Assembly: GCF_001399755.1 (NCBI RefSeq)
Contig: NZ_LJCP01000011.1
Span: forward strand, 372,001 to 436,000
Direction of reading: 5' to 3'
DNA length: 64,000 nt
From: Thiohalorhabdus denitrificans
GTDB taxonomy: Bacteria; Pseudomonadota; Gammaproteobacteria; Thiohalorhabdales; Thiohalorhabdaceae
Every line of letters starts with the position of its first letter. Position 1 is the first letter of the stretch. The notes under the pieces were generated by a model. The model was given only the letters and a program-made list of their open reading frames with translations. It had not been told where the DNA came from and did not search any database. Both the position numbers and the translations under genes were made by a program. Shown here one piece after another: positions 17,011-25,420 of this stretch.

Positions 17011-17409
17011 ATGTACGACGTCCGCGCCATCCGGTCCATGTATCCGCACCCCATGCCGGCACGCTGTCTCCATCTCACGGAGCGCGGCTACTGCGTCGGC
17101 GGGGCCCTCCAGTGCTATGTAGATCGCAAGGAGGTGCCCTTCGGCGGCGCCTTCCCCAGCCCGCACACCCTGAGCGCGGTGCTGCGGCGCGCCAACCCGC
17201 GCCTGAACCGCTTCGAGGCCCGCACGCTGGCCGGCCAGATCACCTCGGCCAACGACACCGGGGAGTTCGAGCGGGCCTGGGAGCGGGCGCGGGAAGCGCT
17301 GGCGCTGCACTACGAGGAGGGGCTGCCCGAGGCGGCCCAGAAGCTCCGTCCGCGCGACGGGAAGCCCGCCGGCCCGCCGGTGGTCGACGCGCCCCACGCT
17401 TCCAGCTAG
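17011..17409 (+). CDS. Hypothetical protein, 132 aa
   Basis: The ATG at 17011 follows GAGGAGGC at good spacing. The protein has an N-terminal half with three cysteines (ARCLHL, GYCVGGALQCYVD) and a charged helical C-terminal half (FERAWERAREALALHYEEG) ending in a Pro-rich tail. No signal peptide or known domain is visible. It is followed 36 bp later by a small membrane protein gene on the same strand, probably in one transcript. Confidence 0.75.
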   Translation: MYDVRAIRSMYPHPMPARCLHLTERGYCVGGALQCYVDRKEVPFGGAFPSPHTLSAVLRRANPRLNRFEARTLAGQITSANDTGEFERAWERAREALALHYEEGLPEAAQKLRPRDGKPAGPPVVDAPHASS

Positions 17410-17445
17410 GGTGCCTTCCGGGATCCGATCCCGGTGGAAGGTGTG

Positions 17446-17820
17446 ATGCTGTGGCGAACCATCCGCGCCTACTTCCTGCCTTCGGCCCACCCCGGTCTGG
17501 AGCCGGTGAAGGACCGCCGCGGCGAGGAGTTCCGCCCCAAGCGGGATGAGTACGGCGAGCGGGTCGAGGACCAGGAGCTGGAGGTCTGGGACAGCCACCA
17601 GGCGGACCGCCGGCGGGAGCGCAACCGCGCGCTGGTGCGGCCCTACATGGGGCTGTACATCCGCCGGTGGGCGGTGCTGGGCGGCCTCCTGTGGGCCGCC
17701 AGCGAGCTGGTGGGATGGGCCGGGCTGCCGCTGGGGTCCTGGATGGTCTTCTCCGGGGCGGTGGTGGCCTTCCTGATGGTGATCATGCTGCTCCTGCTGC
17801 GCCAGGAGATGGGCTCCTAG
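17446..17820 (+). CDS. Small membrane protein, 124 aa
   Basis: The charged N-terminal 70 residues (VEDQELEVWDSHQADRRRER) are followed by two hydrophobic helices at about 76-93 and 98-119 and a short end RQEMGS. I chose the ATG at 17446, with GGAAGG just upstream; GTG codons at 17434 and 17443 are alternatives. The family is not recognised. It probably shares a transcript with the gene at 17011. Confidence 0.72.
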   Translation: MLWRTIRAYFLPSAHPGLEPVKDRRGEEFRPKRDEYGERVEDQELEVWDSHQADRRRERNRALVRPYMGLYIRRWAVLGGLLWAASELVGWAGLPLGSWMVFSGAVVAFLMVIMLLLLRQEMGS

Positions 17821-17822
17821 CC

Positions 17823-17860
17823 GGGCCCCCTCCGGGACTCCGCCCCGGCGGGGAGGGCCC
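17823..17860 (+). terminator. Possible terminator after the small membrane protein gene
   Basis: GGGCCCCCTCC (17823-17833) pairs with GGAGGGCCC (17852-17860), with a two-base bulge and a GC-rich loop. It begins two bases after the stop codon. No T-run follows. The rest of the spacer to 18094 shows no gene. Confidence 0.35.
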
Positions 17861-18094
17861 AAGTGCGGGACGCGCCCATGCCCAACCTTCTCTTGCCTCG
17901 TGGCTCAATTGCGCCGCTGCCCCTCCGCGCTGTCTGAAAGCTGCACGTCCGGCCGTTTGCCGGCTAAAGGAGCACGCTTTCAAGGCCCTATAGCCGCCCC
18001 CTGGCTGGGATCCGGCCCGGGGGCCTCCCCGCCGGGAACCCCGGGCTTCCGCACTGATCTATAAGGAAAACCCTCCTTTCCCGCAGCTTCCAGG

Positions 18095-19696
18095 ATGGCC
18101 GTGAACGATCAATCCCCCGTTCATACCGACGACCTGCAGCTCCTCCTCGCCACCCTGCCCCACCCCCTTCGGGAACGCATGGAAGACCTGCCCCATGCCG
18201 ACCTGGTGGAGGTGGTACTGGACGTGGGCCGGCCCGCCCAGGCCCGCTACCCCGATCGCGCCGTGGATCTGACCTCCGGGGCGGTGACCCGGGAGCACAT
18301 CGACCGGGTGGTGGCCTCCGTGGGCGAGTTCAGCGCCGACAACCGTGCCGGCATCGAGGGCACCCTGCACCGCATCTCCGCCATCCGGAACCGGCAGGGG
18401 CGCATCATCGGCCTGACCCTGCGGGCCGGGCGCGCCGTGTACGGCACCGTGGAGCCCATCCGCGACCTAGTGGAGTCGGGCAAGGGGGTGCTGCTGCTGG
18501 GCCGGCCCGGCGTGGGCAAGACCACCATGCTGCGCGAGGTGGCGCGCATCCTCGCCGACGACCTGAACAAGCGGGTGGTGGTCATTGACACCTCCAACGA
18601 GATCGCCGGGGACGGCGACGTCCCCCACCCCGGCATCGGCCGGGCCCGGCGGATGCAGGTTCCCCACCCCGACCAGCAGCACGCGGTGATGATCGAGGCG
18701 GTGGAGAACCACATGCCGGAGGTAATCGTCATCGACGAGATCGGCACCCGCGAGGAGGCCACCGCCGCCCGTACCATCGCCGAGCGCGGCGTGCAGCTCA
18801 TCGGCACCGCCCACGGCAACACCCTGGAGAACCTGGTGGCCAACCCCACCCTCGCCGACCTGGTGGGCGGGGTGAAGACGGTCACCCTGGGCGACGAGGA
18901 GGCCCGCTTCCGCGGCACCCAGAAGACGGTCACCGAGCGCCGCGGTCCGCCCACCTTCGAGTCCGTGGTGGAGCTGCCCAGCCGCCACGAGATGCTCGTC
19001 CACCCCGACACCGCCCGCTCCGTGGACGAGTTGCTGCGCGGCGTGCACCCCCGGCCCCAGCGCCGTACCGCGGCGCCCCACGGCCAGCCGGCCGAGGAGG
19101 AGCAAGCCCCGCCGTTCGCCCCCGGCCCATCCGCCGAGGTCCCGGAAAGCAAGGAGGCCTCCGCGGCTCCGGAGCCCCCCGGGCCCCGCGCGGCGGCCCC
19201 GGCGCGGGAGCCCGCCCCGGGACCGCTCGGCGCGGACGGCCCCGTGCGCATCTACCCTTACGCCCTGTCCCGGGACCACGTGGAGCGGGTGATCCGCGAC
19301 CTGCGTCTGGACGCGCGCACCGTGGACCGCCCGGAGCGGGCCAACCTGGTGATCGCCCGCCGCGCGCGGGCCGAGGACCCCAGGCTGCAGCGGGTGCTCG
19401 ACGCCACCGGGGCACCGCTGCACGTGGTCAAGAAGAACACCACCGCGCAGATCCGGCGCCTGCTGGAGAAGGTCTTCACCGTCCTGCACGGCCTGGAGGA
19501 CGAGGAGGTCAGCGACGCGGTGCGCGAGGCCGAGGACGCCGCCTGGCGGGTCCTAACCGAGGGCGAGCCCATCGAGCTGGCCCCCCATTCCGGCAAGGTG
19601 CGCCAGGTACAGCACGAGGTGGCGGTCCGGTACCATCTGGTGGCCGAGAGCGTGGGCAGCGAGCCGCTGCGCCACCTGGTCATCCACCCCGCCTAG
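18095..19696 (+). CDS. Ycf45/SpoIIIAA-like AAA ATPase with R3H domain
   Basis: The 533-residue protein has an N-terminal module (about 1-120), a secretion-type/SpoIIIAA-like ATPase with Walker A GRPGVGKTT at 136-144 and Walker B EVIVIDEIGTREEA near 210, the conserved HGNTLENLVANPTL, a Pro/Ala-rich linker (about 320-385), then a C-terminal R3H-like nucleic-acid-binding domain (LPSRHE...; SGKVRQVQHEVA, VGSEPLRHLVI). This arrangement is best known from cyanobacteria and plastids (Ycf45) and Firmicutes SpoIIIAA. Its role is unclear. It stands alone on the plus strand. Confidence 0.85.
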   Translation: MAVNDQSPVHTDDLQLLLATLPHPLRERMEDLPHADLVEVVLDVGRPAQARYPDRAVDLTSGAVTREHIDRVVASVGEFSADNRAGIEGTLHRISAIRNRQGRIIGLTLRAGRAVYGTVEPIRDLVESGKGVLLLGRPGVGKTTMLREVARILADDLNKRVVVIDTSNEIAGDGDVPHPGIGRARRMQVPHPDQQHAVMIEAVENHMPEVIVIDEIGTREEATAARTIAERGVQLIGTAHGNTLENLVANPTLADLVGGVKTVTLGDEEARFRGTQKTVTERRGPPTFESVVELPSRHEMLVHPDTARSVDELLRGVHPRPQRRTAAPHGQPAEEEQAPPFAPGPSAEVPESKEASAAPEPPGPRAAAPAREPAPGPLGADGPVRIYPYALSRDHVERVIRDLRLDARTVDRPERANLVIARRARAEDPRLQRVLDATGAPLHVVKKNTTAQIRRLLEKVFTVLHGLEDEEVSDAVREAEDAAWRVLTEGEPIELAPHSGKVRQVQHEVAVRYHLVAESVGSEPLRHLVIHPA

Positions 19697-19723
19697 GGCC
19701 GCGAATCCGACAGCAAGGGGGCT

Positions 19724-19747
19724 GTGGGAGCGGTCCATGACCGCGAC
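19724..19747 (+). repeat. Single GTAG-type REP unit
   Basis: GTGGGAGCGGTCCATGACCG-CGAC matches the units at 52041-52063 and 22575-22597 except for the central bases. It lies between the AAA-R3H gene and the RNA methyltransferase gene. No inverted partner is visible nearby. Confidence 0.55.
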
Positions 19748-19809
19748 CGACCACCCATTCGCGGAGCGTTCCCCGTCAACCCGCTCCAGCCCGGAGGCCC
19801 ATTCCACCC

Positions 19810-20892
19810 GTGTCCCCTACCAAGCCGCCCCTGACCGAGCTGGCCTTCACCACCAACCCCGGCCTGGAGGAGCTGGCCTGCGCCGAATTCGGCGAGCGCC
19901 TGGCGGAGCACGGCCTGGATCCCGCCGCCCTGGAGCACCTGCCCTCCGGGTTCACCGGCTGGGCGCGGGTGCGCCACCCGGCCCCGCTGGAACGGCTCCT
20001 GGAGCCGGCCCGCGCCATGCGCTCCATCCACCACATCCTGCGCCCGGTGGCCACCTTCGAGCTCCCCGAGGAGGCGCCCCTGGAGGCCCTGGAGGCCCAA
20101 CTGCGCGCGCTGCCCCTGCCCGAGCTGGAAGAGGCGCCCCCCTTCCGGGTCACCAGCCAGCGGACGGGCACGCACCCCTTCACCAGCCACGACCTGCAGC
20201 GGGAGGCAGGGGCGGTGCTGGTGGAGCGCTTCGGCGCGCCGGTGGACCTGGAGGGCTTCGCCGTCAACGTGCGGGTGGATGTGAACGGGTCGCAATGCGC
20301 GGTGGCCATGCAGCTGACCCGCCGGGCCCTGTCCAACCGCTACGAGCGGGCGGGCAATCCCCGGGTGGCGTTGCGGGCCAACGTGGCCTACGCCTGCCTG
20401 CGCCTGGCCCGCCTGGAAGAGGCGAACGGGCGCCTGCTGGATCCCTTCTGCGGCTCGGGCACCGTGCTCATCGAGGCGGGGCACCTGCTGCCCGGCTGGG
20501 AGCTGCACGGCAGCGACTGGAGCGCCCGCGCGGTGGACGGGGCCCGGGAGAACCTGACCCGCCTGGGGCTGGAGGAGCGGGCCCACCTGGAGCAGGCCGA
20601 CGCCCGCCACCTGGCCGAGCGCTACCCCGCGGGGTTCTTCGACGCCATCGTCACCAACCCGCCCTACGGCATGCGCATCGGCCGGGGCATCCAGTTCCTC
20701 CCCTTCTACCTGGATCTGCTCCGCCAGGCCGGCGCCGTGCTGCGGCCGGGCGGGCGGCTGGTGGTGCTGGTGCACCAGCGCCCGGCCTTCAATGACGCGC
20801 TGCGCCAGCTTGGCGGCTTCCGCATCCGCCACGTGCAGGTGGTGGAGACCTCCAACCTGTATCCGGGGGTGTTCGTGCTGGAGCGGTTATAG
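19810..20892 (+). CDS. THUMP-UPF0020 RNA methyltransferase (TrmN/RlmL-like)
   Basis: The 360-residue protein starts at GTG 19810. The N-terminal 160 residues resemble a THUMP RNA-binding region (TELAFTTNPGLEELACAE). The C-terminal Rossmann domain has LLDPFCGSGTVLIEAG as the SAM-binding loop and the catalytic VTNPPYGMR, characteristic of N2-guanine methyltransferases. Its single-domain size is closer to Trm14/TrmN tRNA m2G6 enzymes than to the large bifunctional RlmL. No neighbouring gene adds to the functional call. Confidence 0.88.
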   Translation: MSPTKPPLTELAFTTNPGLEELACAEFGERLAEHGLDPAALEHLPSGFTGWARVRHPAPLERLLEPARAMRSIHHILRPVATFELPEEAPLEALEAQLRALPLPELEEAPPFRVTSQRTGTHPFTSHDLQREAGAVLVERFGAPVDLEGFAVNVRVDVNGSQCAVAMQLTRRALSNRYERAGNPRVALRANVAYACLRLARLEEANGRLLDPFCGSGTVLIEAGHLLPGWELHGSDWSARAVDGARENLTRLGLEERAHLEQADARHLAERYPAGFFDAIVTNPPYGMRIGRGIQFLPFYLDLLRQAGAVLRPGGRLVVLVHQRPAFNDALRQLGGFRIRHVQVVETSNLYPGVFVLERL

Positions 20893-20927
20893 GGGGAAAA
20901 GGCCGGGAGGACGCTCCTACGGGGCAG

Positions 20928-21440
20928 CTACGGGGCCTCACCCACCTCCGCCAGCTCCGTGCGGGGCATGAGCTGGTTGGGCCAGCCCTTCGGGGTATCC
21001 AGGATCAGGCGGCCCTTGCGCACCCAGCCGCGCCCGAGCACGGTCCGCGGCGAGCGGACGATGTAGGGGCCGCCCTTGTCGTCCAGGGGGGCGTGCTCGA
21101 TCTGGTGGTTGTACATGAGCCGCAGGCCGGTATCCCAGTCCACGTCCACCACGTTGCGGGTGGCCGGGGCGCCGAAGCGGCGCAGGAAGGCGCTGGTGGG
21201 GAAGCCGCGCGGTGGGGGCTGGCGCATGAGGCACAGGCCCACCCAGTCCACCTTCACCTCCACCGGCGGGGCGCAGTCCTCGTGGACGATCCACACAGGC
21301 TTCTCCCGCTTGTCGCCGGCCCGCCACCACAGGCGATGACGGGCGAACAGGTCCCGCTCCAGGCCGAAGCGGTCCTCCAGGTAGCGCCAGATCTCCCCGG
21401 GGTCCGGATAGGGCTCAAAGGCGGCGGAGTCGCGCGACAA
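20928..21440 (-). CDS. Unknown protein coupled to the Nop2/Sun methyltransferase, 170 aa
   Basis: The start at 21440 overlaps the end of the Sun methyltransferase by 26 bp, so translation is coupled. The protein is Trp/Arg/Pro-rich with IWRYLEDRFGLERDLFARHR at the N-terminus and TPKGWPNQLMPRTEL near the end. There is no signal or membrane segment. It resembles, in placement and composition, the RNA-binding extension that follows the catalytic domain in some Nop2/Sun enzymes, here as a separate chain; this is inference. Confidence 0.75.
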   Translation of the reverse strand: MSRDSAAFEPYPDPGEIWRYLEDRFGLERDLFARHRLWWRAGDKREKPVWIVHEDCAPPVEVKVDWVGLCLMRQPPPRGFPTSAFLRRFGAPATRNVVDVDWDTGLRLMYNHQIEHAPLDDKGGPYIVRSPRTVLGRGWVRKGRLILDTPKGWPNQLMPRTELAEVGEAP

Positions 21441-22320
21441 AGAAGCCTCCCGTGTCGTTCAGATGGGGCCAGAAGCGGATGGCGTTGGCCACGTCGGGGC
21501 GGAAGCGCTGCCCCTCCCACTCGGTGACGCCCGGGGCCACGTGCACTCCCTCCGGGACCTGGATGGGCTCGATGGCCGCCTTCTCGGGGTAGATGCCGTC
21601 CAGCACCGCCTCGTTCTCCTCCGGGGCGTAGGTGCAGGTGGCGTAGACCACGGTGCCCCCCGGGCGCACCAGCTCCACGGCGCGCCGCAGCAGGCTCTTC
21701 TGGATGGCCGCCAGCTTGTGGAAGTCGTCCTGGACGATGCGGGCGCGGTTGCCGCCGCCCGCCTTGCGGCTGGTGCCCTCCCCGGAGCACGGGGCGTCCA
21801 CCAGCACGCGGTCGAAGCAGGCCTCGCCCGGGATGTGGGCGCCGTTGGCGTTGGCGGAGGCCGCGCAGGTGAGGCCCAGGCGGGTCACCACATCGTGGAC
21901 CCCCTGCAGGCGGCCCCACTTGCGGTCGTTGGCCACCAACCGGCCCCGGTCGCCCATGCCCACCGCGGTGCGGGCGGCCTTGCTGCCCGGGGCGGCGCAC
22001 ATGTCCAGCACCTCCTCCCCCGGGCGGGCGTCCAGCGCCCACACCGGCCACAGGCTCACCTCCTCCTGGCTGTGGATGAGCCCCAGGGCGAACTCGGGCC
22101 ACTTCCCGGGCCGCGAGGCGCCGGCGGGGATGCGCCAGGCGGCGTCGAACCAGGGGATGCGCTCCGCCTCCGGGCAGCGGTCGGGAAGCCAGTCCTCCAC
22201 CTCCGCCGCGGAGGTGCGCACGGTGTTGGCCCACACCACCCGGTGCAGCGGCTCCTCGGCCGCCGCCAGGAAGGCGTCCAGGTCGTCGACGATGGGGGCG
22301 TAGCGGCGCAGGTGCTCCAT
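21415..22320 (-). CDS. NOL1/NOP2/Sun family RNA m5C methyltransferase
   Basis: The 301-residue enzyme contains DMCAAPGSKA (106-115) for SAM binding, VDAPCSGEG (174-182) with Cys178, and the catalytic ATCTYAPEENE (227-237) with Cys229. These define cytosine-5 RNA methyltransferases of rRNA or tRNA. It lacks the long N-terminal NusB-like domain of RsmB and the C-terminal part of RsmF, so its exact target is open. I chose the ATG at 22320; the frame continues upstream through repeat DNA. The next gene overlaps it. Confidence 0.92.
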   Translation of the reverse strand: MEHLRRYAPIVDDLDAFLAAAEEPLHRVVWANTVRTSAAEVEDWLPDRCPEAERIPWFDAAWRIPAGASRPGKWPEFALGLIHSQEEVSLWPVWALDARPGEEVLDMCAAPGSKAARTAVGMGDRGRLVANDRKWGRLQGVHDVVTRLGLTCAASANANGAHIPGEACFDRVLVDAPCSGEGTSRKAGGGNRARIVQDDFHKLAAIQKSLLRRAVELVRPGGTVVYATCTYAPEENEAVLDGIYPEKAAIEPIQVPEGVHVAPGVTEWEGQRFRPDVANAIRFWPHLNDTGGFFVARLRRL

Positions 22321-22388
22321 GGGGCTCCGGCCTCCGGAAAAGCGCCATAACCTAGCCGAGACCGGCAGCGCAGGCAACCGGCAGCGGA

Positions 22389-22735
22389 AGAAAACGCCAA
22401 GGCACCAGGAAGCCAAGAAAAACGGCAGTAATAACCGGCAAGGACGCCAAGATCGCCAAGGAACGGCGAAAAGCGCATAGAAGAACCCGGTAGAAACAGG
22501 GTCTCCCCTTCCGGTGATACCCGCGAGGCGGTGGGAGTGGCTATCAGCCGCGACCGCCGAACCAAGAAACGGCGTCGCGGTCCCGGACCGCTCCCACGAC
22601 GGCCCTTCCCCACCAGGGGATGCTTCAGGTTTCTTGTTTTGTACCGTTTCTTTCTTGGGGTGCTTGGCGTCCTTGGCGGTTCGCCGTCTTGGCTTCTTGG
22701 CGCTTTGATGTTGCCTGGTTACTTCGGCTCCTGAG
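22389..22735. repeat. Nested inverted repeat: GCCAAG-type arms around a REP pair
   Basis: The left arm (about 22389-22470) contains tandem GCCAAG words on the plus strand (ACGCCAAGG, GGACGCCAAGATCGCCAAGG). The right arm (about 22645-22715) contains the complementary CTTGGCGTCCTTGGCGGTTC, so the arms are inverted to each other. Between them is a REP pair (22531-22597). The stretch fills the 398-bp gap between the Sun methyltransferase and the monooxygenase gene and holds no gene. Confidence 0.65.
22531..22597. repeat. GTAG-type REP inverted pair
   Basis: The plus-strand unit GTGGGAGTGGCTATCAGCCG-CGA (22531-22553) faces an inverted unit (22575-22597) whose minus strand reads GTGGGAGCGGTCCGGGACCG-CGA. 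The second is nearly identical to units at 52041 and 52081. Confidence 0.7.
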
Positions 22736-23024
22736 AAAGGGCCACCTCGTGGATCTCCATCCGGTTGTCCCCGGCGAACATCTCCCGCGGCGGCGGGTCG
22801 GCGTGGGCGGCGCGGAAGTCCTCCGATTCCGTCCAGGCCCGGAAGGCCGCCATGGATTCCCAATAGGTCTTAACCACGTAGGGTCCGGACTCCACGGGGC
22901 GCAGGATCTCCATGCGCACGAAGCCCGGTTGCTGCTCCACCTGCCCGGCCCGGTTACGGAAACGCTCCTCGAAGGCCTCCTCCCAGCCCTCGGCCACGGG
23001 GATGCGGTTGGCCACCACGATCAC
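22719..23024 (-). CDS. ABM-family monooxygenase (HmoA/IsdG-like)
   Basis: The 101-residue protein starts at GTG 23024, with AGGAG six bases upstream; no ATG gives the complete fold. It is a single ferredoxin-like antibiotic biosynthesis monooxygenase domain: IVVANRIPVAEGWEEAFEER, PGFVRMEILRP, and YWESMAAFRAWTESEDFRAAH. The W-S-F-W-S-F-H pattern is that of haem-degrading IsdG/HmoB-type and related enzymes. It is divergent from the Hsp20 gene. Confidence 0.85.
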   Translation of the reverse strand: MIVVANRIPVAEGWEEAFEERFRNRAGQVEQQPGFVRMEILRPVESGPYVVKTYWESMAAFRAWTESEDFRAAHADPPPREMFAGDNRMEIHEVALSQEPK

Positions 23025-23126
23025 GGTTCGCTCCTGTCGGTCGGTATCCAACACTGTGTTGATTTTCCCCTCCTCCGCCCCCATTTGAAACAGGGAAAAG
23101 GAGCGAGGCACGAGGGAGGATGCAAC

Positions 23127-23630
23127 GTGAACGGACTGGACCAAGTACGCCGCGGCCTCGGCCGCGCCTGGGACTCCGTCCTGGAAGGCTGGAACCACCT
23201 GCGGGAGAACGCCGCGGGGGCCCTGACCCGGTTCGTGCCCTCCAAGGATACCGGAGAGGTGGAAACGGCGGAGGACCGCATCGCCCTGCGCAGCCCGCGG
23301 TGGGGCCTGCTGGCCGCCGACGTCCGCGAGGCCGAGGACGAGGTGGAGGTGCGGCTGGAGGCACCCGGCATGGAGGCCGGGGACTTCGACCTGCAGGTGG
23401 AGGACCGCTACCTGGTGGTCACCGGCGAGAAGCGAGTGGAGCGCGAGGACAAGCAGAGCCGGCACTACGTGCTGGAAACCGCCTACGGCCGCTTCGAGCG
23501 GGTCATTCCCCTGCCCGCTGAGGTGGAGGAGGACAAGGCCAAGGCCAAATACCGGCGCGGCGTCCTACGGGTGACCCTGCCCAAGTCCGAGCGGGCCAAG
23601 CGCCGGCGCATCGCCGTGGAGTCCGGCTGA
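23127..23630 (+). CDS. Hsp20 small heat-shock protein
   Basis: The 167-residue protein starts at GTG 23127, after GGGAGGA. The N-terminal arm (to about 60) precedes an alpha-crystallin domain: VREAEDEVEVRLEAPGMEAG, LVVTGEKRVERED, YGRFERVIPLPAEVEEDKAKA and GVLRVTLPKSE. It is an ATP-independent holdase that binds unfolding proteins. The usual C-terminal I-x-I is weak (RIAVESG). The HNH gene starts at its stop codon. Confidence 0.93.
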   Translation: MNGLDQVRRGLGRAWDSVLEGWNHLRENAAGALTRFVPSKDTGEVETAEDRIALRSPRWGLLAADVREAEDEVEVRLEAPGMEAGDFDLQVEDRYLVVTGEKRVEREDKQSRHYVLETAYGRFERVIPLPAEVEEDKAKAKYRRGVLRVTLPKSERAKRRRIAVESG

Positions 23631-23974
23631 TCGGGGAGCCAAGCGCGCCCGGGAGCCCCGGCGAGGCGGAGCCCTGCGCCCTGTGCGGGCGCGCGGGGCC
23701 CCGCCTCACCGTGCATCATCTCATTCCCCGCGCCCTGCACCGGCGCAAGTGGGTGCGCCGGCGCTACGGCACCGAGGAGCCCAGGCACCGGGTCCTCCCC
23801 GTCTGCCGGCCCTGCCACAGCCACATCCACGCCGTGCTCTCCGAGCAGGAGCTGGCCCGGGACTACAACACCGCCGAGGCCCTGCTCCGCCACCCCGAGA
23901 TCCAGCGCTTCACGGCCTGGATCGCCGACAAGCCCGCCGACTTCCGGCCGCGCTCCCGGCCCAAGAAGCGGTAG
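23627..23974 (+). CDS. Small HNH nuclease-like zinc protein with a non-canonical start
   Basis: Reading the frame upstream of the first GTG (23711) adds PCALCGRAGPRLTVHHLIPR, supplying the first CxxC that pairs with the later CRPCHSHIH, plus RHRVLPV. This is the CxxC-HH-CxxCH layout of small bacterial HNH proteins. No ATG, GTG or TTG exists upstream of the CxxC; the likely start is CTG 23627 or ATC 23630, which overlap the Hsp20 TGA and follow GTGGAG. The result is about 115 residues. The tail DYNTAEALLRHPEIQRFTAW fits family relatives. Confidence 0.7.
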   Translation: MIGEPSAPGSPGEAEPCALCGRAGPRLTVHHLIPRALHRRKWVRRRYGTEEPRHRVLPVCRPCHSHIHAVLSEQELARDYNTAEALLRHPEIQRFTAWIADKPADFRPRSRPKKR

Positions 23975-23986
23975 GACGGCGGCCGC

Positions 23987-25420
23987 TCAGGGGACCTCCT
24001 CCCGCTCCGCCCGCGCCACCTGATTGCGGCCCTGCTCCTTGGCCTGGTAGAGCGCCTGGTCCGTCCGCCGCAGCAGGCCGTCCTCCCCCTCGCCGGGACG
24101 GTACGCCGCCACCCCGAAGCTGCCGGTGACCGTCCCCTCGGGGATGGGGTAGGCGTGCTCCTCGATGGCCTGGCGGATGCGCTCGGCGAGCTCGAAGGCC
24201 CCGTGGCCGTCGGTCTCCGGGGCCAGGACCATGAACTCCTCGCCGCCCCAGCGGGCCAGGACGTCCACCTCCCGCAGGCGGGTGCCGGCCACCGCAACCA
24301 CCTCCTGCAGCACCAGGTCGCCGCTCTCGTGGCCGTGGCTGTCGTTGATGCGCTTGAAGTGGTCCACGTCGAGCATGATCAGGGCCAGGGGCCGGCCGTA
24401 GCGCTCCGCCTTGCCCACCTCGCGGGCCAGATCCTGCTCGAACTGCATGCGGTTGGCCACGCCGGTTAGCAGGTCGGTGGTGGCCAGGCGGGTGAGCTCC
24501 TCCTCCAGGTGACGGCGGTGGCTGATGTCCAAGCCCATGCCGGCCAGGTAGCGCTCGCCGTCCAGCTCCACCCGGAAGCTGGTGAAGAAGTAGGGCCGGC
24601 GCGCCCCCGACTTGAGGACCAGATCCGCCTCCATGCTGGAGGAGCCCGTCTCGAAGGTCTCCCGGATTGCTCGGGCCACGTGGTCGCGATCCTCGCCCCG
24701 GAACAGCTCCAGGGGGTGCAGCTCCTCCAGCTCCTCCTCGCTGTAGCCGCTCACCTGCTCCAGGTTGCGGTTCCAGCGCCGGAAGCACCCCACCTGGTCC
24801 ACTAGGTAGAAGATCCCCGGCAGGCTGTTGATCACCACGTTGGCGAAGCGGCTCTCGCGGTGGAGGGCGTCCTCCATGGCCCGCTGCAGGGAGCGGTCGT
24901 GAAGGAGGAGGATCGCTTGGCCGTCTGCCCCGGGGGCGCGGCCCACCGTCAGGCCCAGGGGGAGCGGATGGCCGTCGGCGTGGCGGCCGGTGACCTCTCG
25001 GGCCGGCTCCGCGTGGGCCTCGTCCGGGCCCGGCGCGGACAGGACATCGCGAAGGGGGTTGTCCCCCGCCTCCGCGAAGTCGGGGAGCAGCCGGGCCAGC
25101 GGCTCGCCCACCACCTGCTGGGCCCGGTAGCCGAAGAGCCGCTCGGCGGCGGGGTTGAAGGAGCGTATACGGCCTCCGGCGTCGACGCCCACCAGGGCCC
25201 CCGGGATGCGGTCGGCCAGGGACAGCACGCCCCCGGCGTCGTCGCGGGACCCGGCCGCCCGTCCCCGCTCGCGAAGGGCCCAGAGGACCGCGCCCAGGGC
25301 CACCCCCGCCAGCAGCGCCGCCCAGCCCCAGCCATCGGCGAGCCAGCCGGCGGGAAGCAGGCCGGTGCCCCAGGGCTCCGTCCCGCCCGGCGAGGGGGCC
25401 ATGCGATCCAAGGCGTTCAA
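23987..25420 (-). CDS. PAS-PAS-GGDEF diguanylate cyclase
   Basis: The 477-residue protein has one membrane helix (about 31-50), a first PAS domain (from ADRIPGALVGVDAGGRI), a second PAS-PAC (ANVVINSLPGIFYLVDQ ... MGLDISHR), and a C-terminal GGDEF domain with ATTDLLTGVANR, LDVDHFKRINDSHGH and the active site ARWGGEEF. An RxxD inhibitory site (REVD) lies five residues before the active-site motif. It should make c-di-GMP in response to an unknown signal. No EAL domain follows. Confidence 0.95.
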   Translation of the reverse strand: MNALDRMAPSPGGTEPWGTGLLPAGWLADGWGWAALLAGVALGAVLWALRERGRAAGSRDDAGGVLSLADRIPGALVGVDAGGRIRSFNPAAERLFGYRAQQVVGEPLARLLPDFAEAGDNPLRDVLSAPGPDEAHAEPAREVTGRHADGHPLPLGLTVGRAPGADGQAILLLHDRSLQRAMEDALHRESRFANVVINSLPGIFYLVDQVGCFRRWNRNLEQVSGYSEEELEELHPLELFRGEDRDHVARAIRETFETGSSSMEADLVLKSGARRPYFFTSFRVELDGERYLAGMGLDISHRRHLEEELTRLATTDLLTGVANRMQFEQDLAREVGKAERYGRPLALIMLDVDHFKRINDSHGHESGDLVLQEVVAVAGTRLREVDVLARWGGEEFMVLAPETDGHGAFELAERIRQAIEEHAYPIPEGTVTGSFGVAAYRPGEGEDGLLRRTDQALYQAKEQGRNQVARAEREEVP

